From Kitasatospora phosalacinea (GTDB lineage Bacteria > Actinomycetota > Actinomycetes > Streptomycetales > Streptomycetaceae): 64,000 nucleotides of DNA. Positions 1 to 8,515 of the stretch are shown here, piece after piece. The position numbers were made by a program, and so were the translations under genes. Location: positions 276,706 to 340,705 of the forward strand of contig NZ_BSSA01000004.1 in assembly GCF_030268885.1 (NCBI RefSeq). Direction: 5' to 3'. Every line of letters starts with the position of its first letter. Positions within the stretch are counted from its first letter, which is position 1. The notes below the pieces were generated by a model. It did no database searches. It was given only the letters and a program-made list of their open reading frames with translations, and was not told the origin of the DNA.

Positions 1-2
1 CC

Positions 3-776
3 GAGCGCCGCCAGCAGCGGTCCGAGGCGATCGGTTCGGTGCTGCGCTCGGTGGCCTCCTTCACCATCCTCGGCACCGCCTCGCTGATGGCCCTGTCGGT
101 GCTCGGCGTCGACCTGGCGCCGCTGCTGGCCTCCGCCGGTGTGGCCGGTGTCGCGATCGGCTTCGGCGCCCGCAACCTGGTCACCGACTTCCTCTCCGGC
201 GTCTTCATGATCATGGAGGACCAGTACGGCGTCGGCGACGAGATCGACACCGGCGTGGCCAGCGGCACCGTGCTGGAGGTCGGCCTGCGGGTCACCAAGC
301 TGCGCGGCTCCTCCGGCGAGATCTGGTACATCCGCAACGGCGAGGTCAAGCGGATCGCCAACATGAGCCAGGGCTGGGGCACCGCCACCGTCGACGTCCA
401 GGTCGGCTACAAGGAGGACCTGGAGCGGATCGAGCTGCTGGTCACCGAGACCGCCGAGCAGCTCGCCAAGGAGAGCCCGTACGACGAGCTGATCTGGGGC
501 CGGGTCAAGGTGCTGGGCGTCGAGTCGGTGTCCGTCGACTCCGTCCAGCTGCGGATCGAGGCCCGCTGCACGCCCGGGAAGTCCGCGCAGGTGGCCCGCG
601 CCCTGCGGGTGCGGCTGAAGGCCGCCTTCGACCTGGCCGGCGTCAAGCTCAAGGAGGAGCCCGCCGCCGCCGTCCCGGCCCAGCCCGCCGCCCCGGAGAT
701 CCTCCCGCCCTCCGCCCTGGCCGACCCCAACTCGGCCCGCTCGCTGGCCGCCAAGCCGATACCGACCCAGAACTGA
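3..776 (+). CDS. MscS-family mechanosensitive channel, 5' end outside the window
   Basis: The reading frame is open to the left edge, so the N-terminus is missing; the visible part is about 257 codons. Two hydrophobic segments (about residues 15-40 and 45-65 of the visible part) are followed by the hallmark MscS pore/beta stretch GVAIGFGARNLVTDFLSGVF and then EDQYGVGDEID, the start of the cytoplasmic beta domain. The C-terminus is a low-complexity Ala/Pro tail. Family members open under membrane tension and release solutes on hypo-osmotic shock. A GTG at 39 could start translation only if the gene were truncated; the in-frame residues before it (ERRQQRSEAIGS) look like normal MscS sequence, so the gene is taken as running in from outside. 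Confidence 0.9.
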   Translation, partial: ERRQQRSEAIGSVLRSVASFTILGTASLMALSVLGVDLAPLLASAGVAGVAIGFGARNLVTDFLSGVFMIMEDQYGVGDEIDTGVASGTVLEVGLRVTKLRGSSGEIWYIRNGEVKRIANMSQGWGTATVDVQVGYKEDLERIELLVTETAEQLAKESPYDELIWGRVKVLGVESVSVDSVQLRIEARCTPGKSAQVARALRVRLKAAFDLAGVKLKEEPAAAVPAQPAAPEILPPSALADPNSARSLAAKPIPTQN

Positions 777-803
777 GCCGGGGCCCGGGACCGGCCGGCC
801 CGG

Positions 804-1637
804 TCAGCCGCCCGTCGCCGCCCGCAGCAGGGCGGCCAGCGGGCGGGAGCGGCTGTCGGGGGGCCAGGCGAGCACGGTGGTGACCTGCGGGGCGTCGGGG
901 ACGGGGACGGGTGTGACCCCCGGGCCCAGCTGGGCGCGGCAGGACTCCGGGAGGACGGCGCACGTCCGGCCCAGGGCGATCAGCTGGTGGAGCTGGGTGT
1001 GGTCGCGGATCGCCGGCCCCGGCCCGTCCGGGTGGCTGCCGTCCGGGCGCGGGTAGCGGGGGGCGGGCAGGTCCGGCAGGTCGGCCAGCTCGGCGAGGCG
1101 CAGCTCCCGGCGGGCGGCCAGCGGGTGGGCCGCGGGCAGCAGGGCGACCTGGCCCTCGGTGTGCAGCTCCTCGGTGTCCAGGCCGGCCGTGGAGTCGAAC
1201 GGCAGGTGCAGCAGCGCGACGTCCGCCTCGCCCCGGCGCAGCAGCTGCCCCTGCTCGCCGTACTGGCACAGCTGCACCTCCACCGGGACCGCGCCGGGCT
1301 CGGCCCCGTAGGCGGCCAGCAGCCCGGCCAGCAGGTCGGCGGAGGCGCCCGCCTTCGCCGCCAGCACCAGCCCCGGCTGCCCGGCCCGGCGGGTGCGGGC
1401 CTCCGCGGCGGCCACCGCCTCCAGCGCGGCGCGGCCCTCGCGCAGCAGCACCCGGCCCGGGCCGGTCAGCGCCACGCCGTGGCTGTCGCGCTCCAGCAGC
1501 GCGGTACCCAGCCGCCGCTCCAACCGGGCGATCGCCCGCGACAGCGGCGGCTGCGCCATGCCGAGCCGCTGCGCCGCCCGGCCGAAGTGCAACTCCTCGG
1601 CGACGGCGACGAAGTACCGCAGTTCCCTGGTCTCCAC
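804..1637 (-). CDS. LysR-family transcriptional regulator
   Basis: 277 residues, close to the usual LysR length of about 300. The N-terminal winged helix-turn-helix is plain (ELRYFVAVAEELHFGRAAQR near residue 4, then LSRAIARLERRLGTALLER), followed by a linker helix and a type-2 periplasmic-binding-like effector domain. The GTG at 1637 is chosen because it begins exactly at the conserved METRELRYF-type start; the frame stays open upstream but that sequence is not LysR-like. It is divergent from the SDR gene at 1728, the classical LysR arrangement, with a perfect inverted repeat in the 90-bp spacer. It probably regulates itself and the SDR gene. The effector is unknown. Confidence 0.93.
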   Translation of the reverse strand: METRELRYFVAVAEELHFGRAAQRLGMAQPPLSRAIARLERRLGTALLERDSHGVALTGPGRVLLREGRAALEAVAAAEARTRRAGQPGLVLAAKAGASADLLAGLLAAYGAEPGAVPVEVQLCQYGEQGQLLRRGEADVALLHLPFDSTAGLDTEELHTEGQVALLPAAHPLAARRELRLAELADLPDLPAPRYPRPDGSHPDGPGPAIRDHTQLHQLIALGRTCAVLPESCRAQLGPGVTPVPVPDAPQVTTVLAWPPDSRSRPLAALLRAATGG

Positions 1638-1650
1638 CGGCCCAGCGTAC

Positions 1651-1673
1651 GGCGATACCCGGCGGGTATCGCC
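1651..1673. promoter_or_regulatory. Putative LysR operator (perfect inverted repeat)
   Basis: GGCGATACCC and GGGTATCGCC are perfect 10-bp inverted arms around a 3-bp centre. Inside lies ATACCC-GGC-GGGTAT, which contains the LysR T-N11-A signature (T at 1656, A at 1668). The site is 13 bp upstream of the LysR start codon and 55 bp upstream of the SDR start, so one protein could act on both promoters. Confidence 0.7.
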
Positions 1674-1727
1674 GGGTGCCCGGATCGGTCCTGGCCGCGG
1701 CCCGGGCGGCGGCCCAAGGATGGGGGC

Positions 1728-2453
1728 ATGGACGAGAAGACGGTTGCGCTGGTCACCGGCGCGAACAAGGGCATCGGGTACGAGATCGCGGCGGGCCTCG
1801 GCGCGCTGGGCTGGCGGGTCGGGGTCGGGGCCCGCGACGAGGGGCGGCGCACGGCCGCCGTGGCGGCGCTGCGGGAGGGCGGCGCGGACGCCTTCCCGGT
1901 GCCGCTGGACGTCACCGACGACGCCTCGGCGGCCGCGGCGGCCGACCTGTTCGCGGAGCGCTTCGGCCGGCTCGACGTGCTGGTCAACAACGCGGCGGTG
2001 ACCGGCGGCCCGGGGCAGGAGCCGACCGCGGTGGGCCTGGAGCAGGTCCGGCTGGCGGTGGAGACCAACGTGCTGGGGGTGATCCGGGTGACCAACGCGC
2101 TGCTGCCGCTGCTGCGCCGCTCGGCCTCCCCGCGGATCGTCAACCTGTCCAGCCGCGTGGGCTCGTTGACCCTGCAGTCCGACCCGGACGCCTCCACCGG
2201 GCCGATCTCGGCCGCGTACGCGCCGTCGAAGTCCTTCCTGAACGCGGTCACCCTGCAGTACGCCAAGGAGCTGCGCGGCACCGGCGTGCTGGTCAACCTG
2301 GCCTGCCCGGGCTACTGCGACACCGACCTGAACGGGCACCAGGGCACCCGCACCCCCGCCCAGGGCGCGGCGGTCGCCGTCCGGCTGGCCGCGCTGCCCG
2401 ACGGCGGCCCCAGCGGCGGGTTCTTCGACGAGGACGGCCCGCTGCCCTGGTGA
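1728..2453 (+). CDS. SDR-family NAD(P)-dependent oxidoreductase (carbonyl-reductase-like)
   Basis: 241 residues, a single Rossmann domain. The cofactor loop TGANKGIG lies at residues 10-17, the NNAA motif at 87-90, the catalytic serine in NLSSR near 141 and the Y-x-x-x-K pair at Tyr164/Lys168 (YAPSK). The ANKGIG form of the glycine motif resembles the carbonyl reductase subgroup, which usually prefers NADP. The substrate cannot be read from sequence. The ATG at 1728 begins the MDEKTVALVTG core. The gene is divergent from the LysR regulator and ends before a strong hairpin, so it is probably a monocistronic LysR target. Confidence 0.93.
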   Translation: MDEKTVALVTGANKGIGYEIAAGLGALGWRVGVGARDEGRRTAAVAALREGGADAFPVPLDVTDDASAAAAADLFAERFGRLDVLVNNAAVTGGPGQEPTAVGLEQVRLAVETNVLGVIRVTNALLPLLRRSASPRIVNLSSRVGSLTLQSDPDASTGPISAAYAPSKSFLNAVTLQYAKELRGTGVLVNLACPGYCDTDLNGHQGTRTPAQGAAVAVRLAALPDGGPSGGFFDEDGPLPW

Positions 2454-2500
2454 CGGCCCGCCGGTGCGGGCGCCGGGGCCCGCCGGGCGGAGCGGCACCG

Positions 2501-2535
2501 AGCAGGGGCGCGGGGAACTTCCCCGCGCCCCTGCT
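2501..2535. terminator. Hairpin terminator / dispersed GC-rich element after the SDR gene
   Basis: Perfect inverted repeat with 17-bp arms (AGCAGGGGCGCGGGGAA and its complement) and essentially no loop, 47 bp after the SDR stop. The arm core GGGGCGCGGGG recurs at 42976 and matches a repeat I recall as common between streptomycete genes. Confidence 0.75.
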
Positions 2536-2553
2536 GCCGTTCGCCGCACACCC

Positions 2554-2569
2554 AGTGGTCTCTACCAAT
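2554..2569. promoter_or_regulatory. dre-like site (possible DasR binding site)
   Basis: AGTGGTCTCTACCAAT matches about 13 of 16 positions of the DasR consensus A(C/G)TGGTCTAGACCA(C/G)T. It lies 17 bp upstream of the TTGACA of the csnR-like promoter. DasR is the GntR regulator of aminosugar use in streptomycetes, so the context fits, but the two central mismatches leave this uncertain. Confidence 0.45.
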
Positions 2570-2586
2570 GAAGTGCTCCCGTACCG

Positions 2587-2625
2587 TTGACAACCACGGC
2601 TCGCGATTGGAAACTTTCCTAACAG
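2587..2625 (+). promoter_or_regulatory. Promoter with ROK-type operator upstream of csnR
   Basis: TTGACA at 2587-2592 is a perfect -35 box. A 17-bp spacer leads to GAAACT (2610-2615), a modest -10. Over it lies the dyad GGAAA-C-TTTCC (2609-2619), extended to TTGGAAACTTTCCTAA, the shape of operators described for streptomycete ROK repressors. A repressor bound here would block the promoter, consistent with autoregulation by the adjacent ROK gene. Confidence 0.7.
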
Positions 2626-2661
2626 TTGGCCGCAGCGGCGCACGCAGAGGAGGATCGGGCC

Positions 2662-3855
2662 GTGACCACCACCCGAAAGACGCCCCGCTCCCCGCTGGCC
2701 GGTACGCCGAGCCTGCTGCGGGCCATCAACGACCGCGCCGCGCTGGAGCTGCTGCTCGCGAACGGCCCGCTCTCCCGCACCCAGATCGGGAGCCTGACCG
2801 GGCTCTCGAAGCCGACCGCCTCGCAGCTGCTGGCCCGGCTGGAGGCGGTCGGGCTGGTGGTGCCGGTCGGGACGACGGCCGGGGGGCCGGGGCCCAACGC
2901 CCAGCTGTACCAGGTGAACCCGGCGGCGGGCCACGTCGCGGGCGTGGACGTGACGAGCACCGCGGTGCGGGTCGCGGTCGCGGACATCACCGGGACGACG
3001 CTGGCGGAGCACCGGGTGTCGACCAAGGGGTGGCCGGCCGCGGAAACGGTGGCGCGGGTCGCGGAGACGGTCGCGGAGACGGTGCGGCGGGCGGAGCTCG
3101 CGCCGGGGTGCCTGCGCGAGGTCGTGATCGGGATCGGCGGTGCACCCGATCCGGTGACCGGCAAGCTGCGGTACGCCTCGCACCTGCCGGGCTGGCACTC
3201 GCCGCGGCTGGTGGAGGAGCTGGAGGCGGCACTGGGCGCGCCGGTGTCGATCGAGAACGACGTGAACCTGGCCGCGGTGGCGGAGCAGGCCGGCGGGGCG
3301 GCGGCGGGGTGCGAGGACTTCGTCCTGCTGTGGGCCGAGGAGGGCATCGGCGCGGCGATCGTGATCGCGGGCCGGTTGCACCGGGGTTTCACCGGGGGTG
3401 CGGGCGAGGTCGGCTACATGCCGGTGCCCGACGCCCCGGTGTCGTTGGGCTCCCGACGGAAGGTGTCCGGCGGGTTCCAGGACCTGGCCGGTGAGCCCGC
3501 GGTGCTGGCGCTGGCCCGTCGGCACGGGCTGCGCGGCACCGACGCGGCGCAGGTGGTGGCCGGGGCCCTGGGCACGGCCGGGGGCGAGGCCTTCCTGACC
3601 GAGCTGGCCGAGCGGCTGGCGGTCGGGCTGGCGGTGATCGCCTCGGTGGTGGACCCGGAGCTGGTGGTGCTCTCCGGGGGGACGCCGACCGCGGGCGGGG
3701 AACGCCTGCGGGAGCTGGTCCAGGAGGCCCTGGGCCGGATGTCCATCCCGCGGCCGGAGGTGCGGCTGTCGGCCGTGCCCGGGTCGCCCGTCCTGACCGG
3801 CGCGCTGCAGCGCGCGCTGGCGAGCACCCGGGACGTCCTGTTCAGCACGCACTGA
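2662..3855 (+). CDS. csnR: ROK-family transcriptional repressor, CsnR-like
   Basis: 397 residues: an N-terminal winged helix-turn-helix (about residues 15-75, with GPLSRTQIGSLTGLSKPTAS), then an actin-like ROK kinase-fold domain (GVDVTSTAVRVAVADITG; IENDVNLAAVAE; FTGGAGEVGYMPV). The GTG at 2662 follows GAGGAGG by 8 nt. The cysteine-rich zinc motif of many ROK proteins (CxCGxxGCxE) is absent: GEVGYMPV runs into PDAPVSLGSRR. Its position as first gene of a six-gene sugar operon with identical layout to S. coelicolor csnR-csnEFGHK supports CsnR, the repressor of chitosan-oligosaccharide uptake and chitosanase genes. Orthology is inferred from context and motifs, not alignment. Confidence 0.85.
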   Translation: MTTTRKTPRSPLAGTPSLLRAINDRAALELLLANGPLSRTQIGSLTGLSKPTASQLLARLEAVGLVVPVGTTAGGPGPNAQLYQVNPAAGHVAGVDVTSTAVRVAVADITGTTLAEHRVSTKGWPAAETVARVAETVAETVRRAELAPGCLREVVIGIGGAPDPVTGKLRYASHLPGWHSPRLVEELEAALGAPVSIENDVNLAAVAEQAGGAAAGCEDFVLLWAEEGIGAAIVIAGRLHRGFTGGAGEVGYMPVPDAPVSLGSRRKVSGGFQDLAGEPAVLALARRHGLRGTDAAQVVAGALGTAGGEAFLTELAERLAVGLAVIASVVDPELVVLSGGTPTAGGERLRELVQEALGRMSIPRPEVRLSAVPGSPVLTGALQRALASTRDVLFSTH

Positions 3856-3948
3856 TGCAACCGATGCACGTTCGCACGCACGCCCAGGCCCCCACGGGCC
3901 GCCGGGCCGTGCCGCCCTGCCCCCGTCCCTCCAGAGGAGTGCCCTTCC

Positions 3949-5307
3949 GTGGACAAGACCCGTAGATCCCCGCTCGCCCGCCGCCCGCTGGCCGCACTCA
4001 CCGCGGCCGCCTGCACGGCGCTGCTGGCCACCGCCTGCACCGGCACCAACTCCGGTGGAGGTCAGGACGGTTCGGCCTCCGGCCAGGACGTGACGATCAC
4101 CTTCTGGCACGGCTGGAGCCAGGACAACGAGGTGAAGGCGATCAACGACAACGTCGCCGCCTTCGAGAAGCTGCACCCCAACATCCACGTCAAGGTGGTC
4201 GGCAACATCGCCGACGACAAGGCCGAACAGGCGCTGCGCGCGGGCGGCCCGGACGCGCCGGACGTGGTGTCCTCGTTCTCCACCGACAACGTGGGCAAGT
4301 TCTGCGCCTCGCACGTGTGGGCGGACCTCGGGCCGATGCTGCGCAAGGACGGCATCGACCCGGCGAAGACCTTCCCGAGCGCGATGCTCAAGTACAGCCA
4401 GTACCAGGGCAACCAGTGCGCGCTGCCGCTGCTCGGCGACGCGTACGGCCTGTACTACAACAAGACCGCGTTCGCGGCGGCCGGGATCACCGCCCCGCCG
4501 AAGACCTTCAGCGAGTTCGCCGAGGACGCCGCCAAGCTGACCGTCCCCGACGGCGACTCGTACAAGCAGCTGGGCTTCATGCCGAACTACCACGGCTACG
4601 AGACGGCGATCGCGCACTACCTCGGCCAGTACGGCAGCAGTTACTTCGGCCCGGACGGCAAGTCGAACGTGGCCACCGACCCGACCGTGGCGGCGGCGCT
4701 GACCTGGCAGAAGCAACTGGTCGACCGGCTCGGCGGGTTCGAGAAGCTGGAGAAGTACCGGACGACGTTCGGCGACGAGTTCAGCAGCAAGAACCCGTTC
4801 ACCACCGGGCAGGTGGCGATGAGCCTGGACGGCGAGTGGCGGACCGCCTCGCTGGCCGAGGACAAGCCGGACTTCGAGTGGGCGACCGCGCCGTTCCCGG
4901 TGCCGGACGACCAGGCGGCCGCCTACGGGCGCGGCTACCAGACCGGCACCATCGTCGGCGTCGCGAACGGCTCGAAGAAGCAGACCGCGGCCTGGACCTT
5001 CGTCAAGTACCTGACCACCGACACCGACGCGGTGGTCTCCTTCGCCAACGCGATCCACAACGTGCCGAGCACCCTGGCCGCGCTGGAGTCGCCGAAGCTG
5101 GACGCGGACGCGAACTTCCGCACCTTCGTCGACATCGCGAAGAACCCGAACTCCTCGACCACCCCGGCCAGCATCAACGGCGGCGCCTACCAGGTGTCGC
5201 TGCAGAACCTCAGCTACGAGGTGGAGTCCGGCCGGCAGACCGACCTCGGGGCGGGCCTGAAGGCCACCGCCGAGGAGATCGACGCCGCCGTCAACCAGGC
5301 GAAGTGA
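3949..5307 (+). CDS. csnE: Sugar ABC transporter substrate-binding lipoprotein, CsnE-like
   Basis: 452 residues, family-1 extracellular solute-binding protein. The N-terminus has basic residues, a hydrophobic stretch and a lipobox ending at Cys30 (LLATAC), so it should be lipid-anchored outside the membrane. ITFWHGWSQDNE at the mature start is typical of oligosaccharide binders, and DAYGLYYNKTAF is the usual hinge-region motif. The GTG at 3949 has AGAGGAG about 9 nt upstream. It follows the ROK gene by 93 bp and is separated by one base from the first permease. By analogy with CsnE it would capture glucosamine oligosaccharides; specificity is inferred from the operon. Confidence 0.88.
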   Translation: MDKTRRSPLARRPLAALTAAACTALLATACTGTNSGGGQDGSASGQDVTITFWHGWSQDNEVKAINDNVAAFEKLHPNIHVKVVGNIADDKAEQALRAGGPDAPDVVSSFSTDNVGKFCASHVWADLGPMLRKDGIDPAKTFPSAMLKYSQYQGNQCALPLLGDAYGLYYNKTAFAAAGITAPPKTFSEFAEDAAKLTVPDGDSYKQLGFMPNYHGYETAIAHYLGQYGSSYFGPDGKSNVATDPTVAAALTWQKQLVDRLGGFEKLEKYRTTFGDEFSSKNPFTTGQVAMSLDGEWRTASLAEDKPDFEWATAPFPVPDDQAAAYGRGYQTGTIVGVANGSKKQTAAWTFVKYLTTDTDAVVSFANAIHNVPSTLAALESPKLDADANFRTFVDIAKNPNSSTTPASINGGAYQVSLQNLSYEVESGRQTDLGAGLKATAEEIDAAVNQAK

Positions 5308-5308
5308 C

Positions 5309-6265
5309 ATGGCGCTCGTGAACTCCACCGTCCCGCAGGCGCTGCGCCGCAAGCGCCTGCGGGAGCGGGCCAGGACCCTGGCCTTCCTCTCCCCGTGGCT
5401 GGTCGGCTTCGGGTTCTTCTTCCTGTACCCGCTGATCTCGACGGTCTACTTCTCGTTCATGCACTACGACGGGTTCACCGCGCCGACCTTCGCCGGTCTG
5501 CAGAACTGGACCTACGTCTTCACCGACTACCCCTCCTTCTGGACCGGCATGGGCAACACGCTCTGGCTGGTCGTGGTGATGGTCAGCCTCCGGGTGGTGT
5601 TCGGCCTCGGCATCGGCATGCTGATCACCAAGGTGAAGTCCGGCGCCGGGTTCTTCCGCACCGCCTTCTACCTGCCGTACCTGGCGCCGCCGGTGGCCGC
5701 GACGATGGCGTTCGCGTTCCTGCTGAACCCGGGCACCGGGCCGGTCAACCACCTGCTGGGGGAGCTGGGCCTGCCGCAGCCGGGCTGGTTCACCGACCCG
5801 TCCTGGTCGAAGCCCGCCCTGACCATGCTGGCGGTCTGGGGCATCGGCGACCTGATGGTGATCTTCATGGCCGCGCTGCTCGACGTGCCGACCGAGCAGT
5901 ACGAGGCGGCCGAGCTCGACGGCGCCGGGAGCTTCCAGCGCTTCCGGTACGTCACCCTGCCGAACATCTCGCCGATCGTGATGTTCGCCGTGGTCACCGG
6001 CGTGATCCAGACCATGCAGTACTACACCCAGGCGATCGTCGCCGGGAAGGTCGCCTCCGGCGTGATCGGCGGCTCCGGGCAGCAGTTCGAACCCGGTTAC
6101 CCGCACGGCTCCACCTGGACGCTGCCGCAGATGGTCTACAACCTCGGTTTCCAGCGCTTCGACACCGGCTCGGCCTGCGTCGTCGCCGTCGTCCTGTTCG
6201 CCCTCTCGATGGCGTTCACCTCGATCCTGCTGCGGCGCAAGTCCGGCTTCATGAATGAGGACTGA
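5309..6265 (+). CDS. csnF: Sugar ABC transporter permease (MalF type), CsnF-like
   Basis: 318 residues with six predicted membrane helices. The cytoplasmic coupling EAA loop is visible as EAAELDGAGSFQRFRYVTLPNISP near residues 193-215, where the ATPase docks. The ATG at 5309 starts one base after the binding-protein stop, implying translational coupling. It pairs with the next gene as the heterodimeric channel. No ATP-binding subunit is encoded here; streptomycete sugar importers of this class commonly share the MsiK ATPase encoded elsewhere. Confidence 0.9.
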   Translation: MALVNSTVPQALRRKRLRERARTLAFLSPWLVGFGFFFLYPLISTVYFSFMHYDGFTAPTFAGLQNWTYVFTDYPSFWTGMGNTLWLVVVMVSLRVVFGLGIGMLITKVKSGAGFFRTAFYLPYLAPPVAATMAFAFLLNPGTGPVNHLLGELGLPQPGWFTDPSWSKPALTMLAVWGIGDLMVIFMAALLDVPTEQYEAAELDGAGSFQRFRYVTLPNISPIVMFAVVTGVIQTMQYYTQAIVAGKVASGVIGGSGQQFEPGYPHGSTWTLPQMVYNLGFQRFDTGSACVVAVVLFALSMAFTSILLRRKSGFMNED

Positions 6266-6271
6266 GGCCCC

Positions 6272-7165
6272 GTGACCCTCGTCTCCGCTCTCCCCCGCAA
6301 GCGCACCGCCCCCGCCTCGGCGGCCGCCCGCGCCGCCCGCCGCCGCGCCGCCCTGCAGTGGGTCGCGGTGCACTCCACCGCGATCGCCGCCGCGCTGTTC
6401 TTCCTGCTGCCGTTCGCGTTCGTCTTCCTGACCTCGGTGATGACCGACCGCCAGGCGCTCACCTCCGACCTGTGGCCGCACCAGTGGCAGTGGTCGAACT
6501 TCGCCACGGTGTGGAACACCCCCGGCTTCCTCACCTGGTGGCGCAACACCCTGCTCTACGCGGGACTCGGCACCCTGCTGACGGTGGTCTCCAGCCTCCC
6601 GGTGGCGTACGCGCTCGCCAAGTTCCGCTTCCGCGGCCGCAACCTCGCCCTGATGGCGGTGGTGGCGATGATGATGCTGCCGCCGCAGGTCACCGTCATC
6701 CCGATGTACCTGTTCTGGGCCAAGCAACTGCACCTGACCGGCTCGCTGTGGCCGCTGATCATCCCGATGGCCTTCGGCGACGCCTTCACCATCTTCCTGC
6801 TGCGCCAGTTCCTGCTGACCATCCCCAAGGAGTACATGGAGGCCGCCCGGCTCGACGGCTGCGGTGAACTGCGCACCCTGCTGCGGGTGGTCCTGCCGAT
6901 GACCCGGCCCGCGATCGCCGCCGTGGCGCTCTTCCAGTTCTTCTACTGCTGGAACGACTACTTCGGCCCGCAGATCTACTCCTCGGAGAATCCCGGCGCC
7001 TGGACCCTCAGCTACGGGCTGGAGTCCTTCAAGGGCGCCCACCACACCGACTGGAACCTCACCATGGCGGCGACGCTGCTGGTGATGGCGCCGGTGATCG
7101 TTCTGTTCTTCTTCGCACAACGCGCCTTCATCGAGGGCGTCACACTGACAGGGGTCAAGGGCTGA
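6272..7165 (+). CDS. csnG: Sugar ABC transporter permease (MalG type), CsnG-like
   Basis: 297 residues with six membrane helices and the EAA loop EAARLDGCGELRTLLRVVLP near residue 190. GTG start at 6272, six bases after the upstream stop. The stop codon overlaps the next start (TGATG at 7163-7167). It forms the translocation channel with the preceding permease and probably uses a shared ATPase such as MsiK, since none is present in the operon. Confidence 0.9.
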   Translation: MTLVSALPRKRTAPASAAARAARRRAALQWVAVHSTAIAAALFFLLPFAFVFLTSVMTDRQALTSDLWPHQWQWSNFATVWNTPGFLTWWRNTLLYAGLGTLLTVVSSLPVAYALAKFRFRGRNLALMAVVAMMMLPPQVTVIPMYLFWAKQLHLTGSLWPLIIPMAFGDAFTIFLLRQFLLTIPKEYMEAARLDGCGELRTLLRVVLPMTRPAIAAVALFQFFYCWNDYFGPQIYSSENPGAWTLSYGLESFKGAHHTDWNLTMAATLLVMAPVIVLFFFAQRAFIEGVTLTGVKG

Positions 7166-8454
7166 TGTCCGCACTCAAGTTGGCAATCGTCGGCGGTGGT
7201 TCCACCTACACGCCGGAGCTGATCGACGGGTTCGCGCGGCTGCGCGACACCCTGCCGATCGGCGAGCTGGTGCTGATCGACCCGGCGGCCGACCGCCTGG
7301 AGCTGATCGCCGCGCTGGCCCGCCGGATCTTCGCCAAGCAGGGCCACGGCGCCACCGTCACCACCGCCACCGACGTCACCGCGGGCGTGCAGGGCGCCGA
7401 CGCGGTGCTGCTGCAGCTGCGGGTCGGCGGCCAGGCCGCCCGCGACAAGGACGAGACCTGGCCGCTGGAGTGCGGCTGCGTCGGCCAGGAGACCACCGGC
7501 GCGGGCGGCCTCGCCAAGGCGCTGCGCACCGTCCCGGTGGTGCTGGACATCGCCGAGCAGGTGCGCCGCACCAACCCGGACGCCTGGATCGTCGACTTCA
7601 CCAACCCGGTCGGCATCGTCACCCGCGCCCTGCAGACCGCCGGGCACAAGGCCGTCGGCCTGTGCAACGTCGCCATCGGCTTCCAGCGCAAGTTCGCCGC
7701 CCACCTGGGCGTCGACCCGGAGCTGGTGCGCCTGGACCACGTCGGCCTGAACCACCTGACCTGGGAGCGCGGCGTCACCCTGCTCGACTCCCCCGGCGCC
7801 GCCACCGGCCGCGAGGTGCTGCCGCAGCTGCTCGCCGAGCACGGCGAGGCCATCGCCGCCGACCTGCACCTGCCGCTGCCGGTGTTCCGTCGGCTCGGCG
7901 TCGTCCCCTCGTACTACCTGCGGTACTTCTACCAGCACGACCTGGTCGTCGAGGAGCTGAAGGTCAAGGGCTCCCGGGCCGCCGAGGTCGCCGCGATCGA
8001 GAGGCAGCTGCTGGAGATGTACGCCGACCCGGCCCTGGACACCAAGCCCGAACTGCTCGGCAAGCGCGGCGGCGCCTTCTACTCCGAGGCCGCGGTGCAG
8101 CTGATCGCCTCGCTGCTGGGCACCGACGGCCGCACCACCGTCCAGGTGGTCAACACCCGCAACGACGGCGTGCTGCCGTTCCTGCCCGACGACGCGGTGG
8201 TCGAGGTCCCGGCCGAGGTCGACGCCGCCGGCGTCCGCCCGCTGCCGCAGCGCCCGGTCGAGCCGCTGTACGCGGGCCTGATCGCCAACGTCACCGCGTA
8301 CGAGCACCTGGCGCTGGACGCCGCGCTGCACGGCGGCCGGGACCGGGTCTTCGACGCGCTGCTCGCCCACCCGCTGGTCGGGCAGATCGAGCTCGCCGAC
8401 CAGCTCACCGACCGGCTGCTGGCCCACAACCGCGCCCACCTGAGCTGGGCGTGA
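7165..8454 (+). CDS. csnH: Glycoside hydrolase family 4 (6-phospho-beta-glucosidase type), CsnH-like
   Basis: 429 residues. GH4 enzymes use NAD+ and a divalent metal in an oxidation-elimination mechanism. The NAD-binding loop GGGSTYTPEL lies at residues 10-19, FTNPVG at 145-150, the metal-ligand cysteine in GLCN at about 167 and a conserved histidine in LNHL at about 197. The start overlaps the upstream permease stop by one base. Within the csn-like operon it would hydrolyse imported glucosamine oligosaccharides or their phosphorylated forms in the cytoplasm. Whether the substrate is phosphorylated first is not readable from sequence; the kinase lies downstream. Confidence 0.9.
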   Translation: MSALKLAIVGGGSTYTPELIDGFARLRDTLPIGELVLIDPAADRLELIAALARRIFAKQGHGATVTTATDVTAGVQGADAVLLQLRVGGQAARDKDETWPLECGCVGQETTGAGGLAKALRTVPVVLDIAEQVRRTNPDAWIVDFTNPVGIVTRALQTAGHKAVGLCNVAIGFQRKFAAHLGVDPELVRLDHVGLNHLTWERGVTLLDSPGAATGREVLPQLLAEHGEAIAADLHLPLPVFRRLGVVPSYYLRYFYQHDLVVEELKVKGSRAAEVAAIERQLLEMYADPALDTKPELLGKRGGAFYSEAAVQLIASLLGTDGRTTVQVVNTRNDGVLPFLPDDAVVEVPAEVDAAGVRPLPQRPVEPLYAGLIANVTAYEHLALDAALHGGRDRVFDALLAHPLVGQIELADQLTDRLLAHNRAHLSWA

Positions 8455-8515
8455 CCGGCGCCATGACCGTGCACCGCCCCACCAGCACCCGGCACCACCA
8501 CGGGGGGACCGGCCG

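Noticed and set aside
8455..8515. ATP-binding subunit gene for the csn importer
   Set aside because: The 61-bp gap before the kinase is too short, and no ABC ATPase motif occurs in the operon; a shared ATPase such as MsiK is assumed.
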